Shown in pieces: positions 61,074 to 64,000 of a DNA stretch of 64,000 nt (positions are counted from its first letter, which is position 1; each line of letters begins with the position of its first letter). The notes under the pieces were generated by a model that was given only the letters and a program-made list of their open reading frames with translations, was not told where the DNA came from and ran no database searches. The position numbers were made by a program, and so were the translations under genes. Source of the stretch: Entoloma clypeatum (Eukaryota; Basidiomycota; Agaricomycetes; Agaricales; Entolomataceae); the NCBI GenBank assembly GCA_963565915.1, contig OY751493.1, positions 4,774,001-4,838,000 of the forward strand, written 5' to 3'.

Positions 61074-62680
61074 TGAGTGAAATCAGAACGGTGGATTAGA
61101 TAGTTGGCTGGATTCATAGATTGAATTTAATTTGCAACGGCCCCACATCACATTTCAGTCGGACATGGCGGGAATTACGTGCTTTTCGCTTTGTTGCATC
61201 CCAACGGTTGGGGGAAACAGGCCCAACCCCCCGACTGCTCGATACTGATTGTGAAAGTAAAGCCAAGTTGAGACCTGCAGTCGGACGGATCCCTGTCGGG
61301 GTACAGGCTCAATTCAGATAAGTGTGCCTTTCCAGCAAATACCGGAGGGTCGAGAGTTAGCACCTAAAGAAGGGTTTCGACATGGTATCCGTCACCTCAT
61401 CAGCACCTATCGTGCCACGGCATTGTGCACCCGCCATATCTAGTGCCATATCCAGCTCCATTTACGTCGATGCGGCGAAATCGCCCAGTGGCAGACCCCG
61501 GCGTCGAAAAGCAATAGAAAAAGATCATGATCATCCAGAGTCTTGCTCTCAATCAGGGTCGATGAAGATGATGCTAAGCATGAGCTGTCGGCCGATTGCA
61601 AGCCGGCTGAGCAACGATCTATATCCCCAGAGCCCAATATGCTGTGGAAAGCGTACAACTTTTGACCTACCCTGTCATGGATCATCGTTTTTCCAATAAA
61701 CTCCCGGCTGATATAGAAACATCCATTCGCCCCTGTCCATCTCGAGCGATACCTCCAAAGCGATTGTGTAAGATGTCACTAGTTCCTGGTGCCGTAACAT
61801 CAATTCGGGGCCTAGCCGCTGCGTTGACCACAAAAAACTCATCCGTTGCCGTCACGTTGCGCACGTGACACCACCCACCTTGATTAATTGATTGTTCAAG
61901 CTCGTTCGTGGTTGCATCTCCTTCAGCTGGCAACGCCACGATTCCTGCATCCTGCATCCTATTCACCCTCCAGCCCACCATGTCTCTACCCATTATGTGT
62001 TTATTCCTAACCACTCGCCAAAGCGAATCGACTACAATTATTTATATCCAGGCCTCGTGATACCTGTCTTTCCATCCTGCCAGGCTCTCACTCGCCGCAC
62101 GAAGTCACCTATCCCTCCCCTTACCGCTAGATTCTCGCTCTTCCTCAGGGACTCGGAGTCACGACGGAGTACGGTATACGTACTGAGAAGGGAGTTACCT
62201 TTGTGCGATGACCCGGGTGTCCATCTACATTCGTCTAGTCGCCTACTACGTCCTCATCTCCGAACCATCGAACCTCCTTCCTATCGCCCTCCGCTTCGGC
62301 CTCGTGATGTCCGATTCTCTCTCTACGAAAACATTCCAAAGCGGGAAAGGCTTGATGCCAAGCGCGATCATGCTGCCCCATGAAGTGTCATCCTTACAAA
62401 GGGACCCCACCCCGCTTCACTCAGCCTTCACCGTGTCCCCAGTTCGTTGTCGCATATGTGAAGGGCGTGGTAAATTGTTCACGCCAAGGTTGGCACGACG
62501 CCTGGAGGTAGCAGAGTTCCCATGAGAACCTTCGAAGTTTCTTGATTCGGATTCGACGTTGTTTCGAACCACTCCTTACCGAAAGTTCTAATTGCTATCT
62601 GGGGCTTGGCTCTTTCGAAATCACCTCGCCCCCAAGATGAAGCGGTAGATGCAGGCAGAACGCGTGCACTCGTCGCTTCG
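61074..62680. other. Spacer between AP3 and AP4
   Basis: 1.6 kb with several open frames (61380-61700, 61890-62380, 62210-62525), none with a recognised domain. Possibly a decayed gene at 62.0-62.5 kb. Confidence 0.4.
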
Positions 62681-62889
62681 GATTCTCGACATGGACATCG
62701 ATATCTTGTCGACCACGCGCCCTTTTATAGGGCGTCGACCAAGGTTTTATCAACTGATAGTCTTGGGTTCTCTACTTCCGACTTTCGTCGCTCTTTAGTC
62801 ACAACTACACGAGGTCCTGTTCGTGCAACATATGCACCTTCTGACCAGCCGACAATATTTTGGTCTGACATATTCAATTTTATTCGGCA

Positions 62890-62896
62890 TATAAAG
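62890..62896 (+). promoter_or_regulatory. TATA box of AP4
   Basis: TATAAAG in the conserved block, 70 bp before the ATG, followed by CGCACAGTCTGGCGTCAG as in the paralogs. Confidence 0.78.
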
Positions 62897-62959
62897 CGCA
62901 CAGTCTGGCGTCAGGTTGCTTCATCCGCTTTCTTGGACTTTCTCTGGAACGGTTCAACG

Positions 62960-64000
62960 ATGTTCTCTCCTTCTCTACTTTCGACTCTCCTTCTTGCACT
63001 GGCGGTATCCGCCAATCCTGTCGTCACCATCCGAGATGTCCCCGTTACTCTGCCAATCTTGCGCCGCCTGAATACAACAAGCGTCGGCAATCTCTACCTA
63101 CACGATTTAAATCGTGCCCAGGCCCTCAAAGCGCATGGAACGGATCGCGTGGCGAACAAGTTCATCAGCACACCTGCGGTTAACGAACTCAGCAGTTACA
63201 TCGCAACGGTTGGTGTCGGTAGTCCTCCGACGCAATGTGAGTGTCCAACATTGGTGGAAATACACAGCCCACGAGTCACTAACGATTTCTCCGTAACCAG
63301 ACGATCTCATCATCGACACCGGAAGGTCAGTAATTTTGTGTGTGACCCTCATAAACTGGACAATTGAATTCGAGCCCCAGCTCTAATACGTGGGTCGGGG
63401 CAAACAAAGCATATGTCAAGACAAAGTCAGGCACCCGGACGTCGAACAAAGTCGTAAGTGACAATCAAAAATCCCCCTCCCATGCAATCAATGCATTGGC
63501 TGGTTCTAACTTGCCTTCTCATCTATAGTCTGTCAACTACGGATCGGGATCGTTCTCAGGTATGTACTATAAAGGACGCTGCGCAACTTCTTTGTAAAAG
63601 GTTACCCAGGTATTGAATATACCGACACCGTCACCCTGGGCTCTGGACTTATCATCAAGAAACAATCAATTGGCGTCGCATCGGCTGTTGGTTGACTTTG
63701 CCAAATATATATCTGTGTTGTATTGATTCGCCGTCTTTTAGGCCGACGGTTTACACGAGCTCGATGGTATTCTCGGGTGAGCATACGACACGCCTGACAA
63801 ACTTGGCTCACGAAAGTATTAATTCAAACTTGCCCCCGACAGAATCGGGCCCGTTGGTCTCACAGTTGGATCATTTTCTGCCGCGCCGAACACCAAGATT
63901 CCTACAGTGACCGACAACCTCTTCTCAACTCACAAGATCCCGTCAAACTCGATTGGCATCTCGTTTCAACCTTCGACCGCCGAAAATGTCGCTAATGGTG
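62960..64000 (+). CDS. AP4: secreted aspartic protease, polyporopepsin-like, cut by window edge
   Basis: Exon 1 62960-63236 (277 nt, the same length as in AP1 and AP3), microexon 63301-63325 with LIIDTGS, then SNTWVG, VNYGSGSFS (flap), YTDTVTLGSGL, GLHELDGILG and RIGPVGLTVGSF; the window ends inside the next exon. Signal peptide MFSPSLLSTLLLALAVSA. The first catalytic triad and the flap glycine are intact, so this copy should be active if the missing 3' half is normal. Same orientation and intron plan as AP1-AP3. Confidence 0.93.

Noticed and set aside
62208..62525. 105-aa ORF between AP3 and AP4
   Set aside because: Overlaps other frames of equal length and has no recognisable feature; possible relic only.

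Overview
The window is nuclear DNA of a filamentous basidiomycete, almost certainly an Agaricomycete. The evidence is gene structure and gene families: exons split by many GT-AG introns of about 45-70 bp, intron-containing tRNA genes, Agaricomycete-type domain families (DUF6532, DUF6533, Plavaka transposase), a CFEM GPI-anchored protein, and a tandem family of polyporopepsin-like secreted aspartic proteases. The protease family is typical of wood- and litter-decay fungi. The order cannot be fixed from the sequence alone.

Layout. 1-4.8 kb: 3' part of a Ty1/copia retrotransposon cut by the window edge, with one in-frame TGA. 5.5-6.3 kb: a nucleotidyltransferase-like gene. 7.0-10.05 kb: a head-to-head pair of single-TM paralogs with identical internal exon lengths (81, 30 and 120 nt). 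11.2-11.85 kb: an internally deleted aspartic-protease pseudogene. 12.1-16.2 kb: an importin beta-3/Kap121 gene of about 16 exons. 17.2-18.1 kb: a near-perfect 0.9 kb inverted repeat. 18.8-20.6 kb: a DUF6533 membrane protein. 21.1 kb: tRNA-His. 21.6 kb: a last-exon protease relic. 22.1-23.7 and 29.7-31.0 kb: two paralogous MEF2/Rlm1-type MADS-box regulators, flanking a GH1 beta-glucosidase (25.7-28.4 kb) and a tRNA-Asp. A second tRNA-Asp lies inverted at 31.5 kb. 32.3-33.7 kb: a Rab7-like GTPase with a large insertion. 34.3-35.0 kb: a small polytopic membrane protein. 35.1-36.4 kb: a broken fungal-specific transcription factor.

36.5-48.5 kb is the most unusual part. It holds a Plavaka-type (CMC superfamily) DNA transposon carrying two divergent genes, a DUF6532 gene and a 1027-codon transposase. 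An intact 5,782-bp Ty1/copia element has inserted into the transposase's first exon. It has identical 310-bp LTRs, a 5-bp target duplication, one 1573-aa Gag-Pol ORF, and a primer site matching the anticodon arm of initiator tRNA.

49.9-50.5 kb encodes a CFEM GPI-anchored protein. From 52.8 kb to the right edge four aspartic-protease paralogs stand in tandem (AP1-AP4, AP4 cut by the edge), with duplicated promoters and a 25-nt microexon that carries the first catalytic Asp. AP1 and AP4 keep the DTG triad; AP2 (D-I-R) and AP3 (D-T-A) have lost it. The same family left the relics at 11.2 and 21.6 kb, so this locus has expanded and decayed by duplication.

Gene models were built by eye from splice signals and family motifs. 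Exon phases were checked for the models given with exon coordinates.
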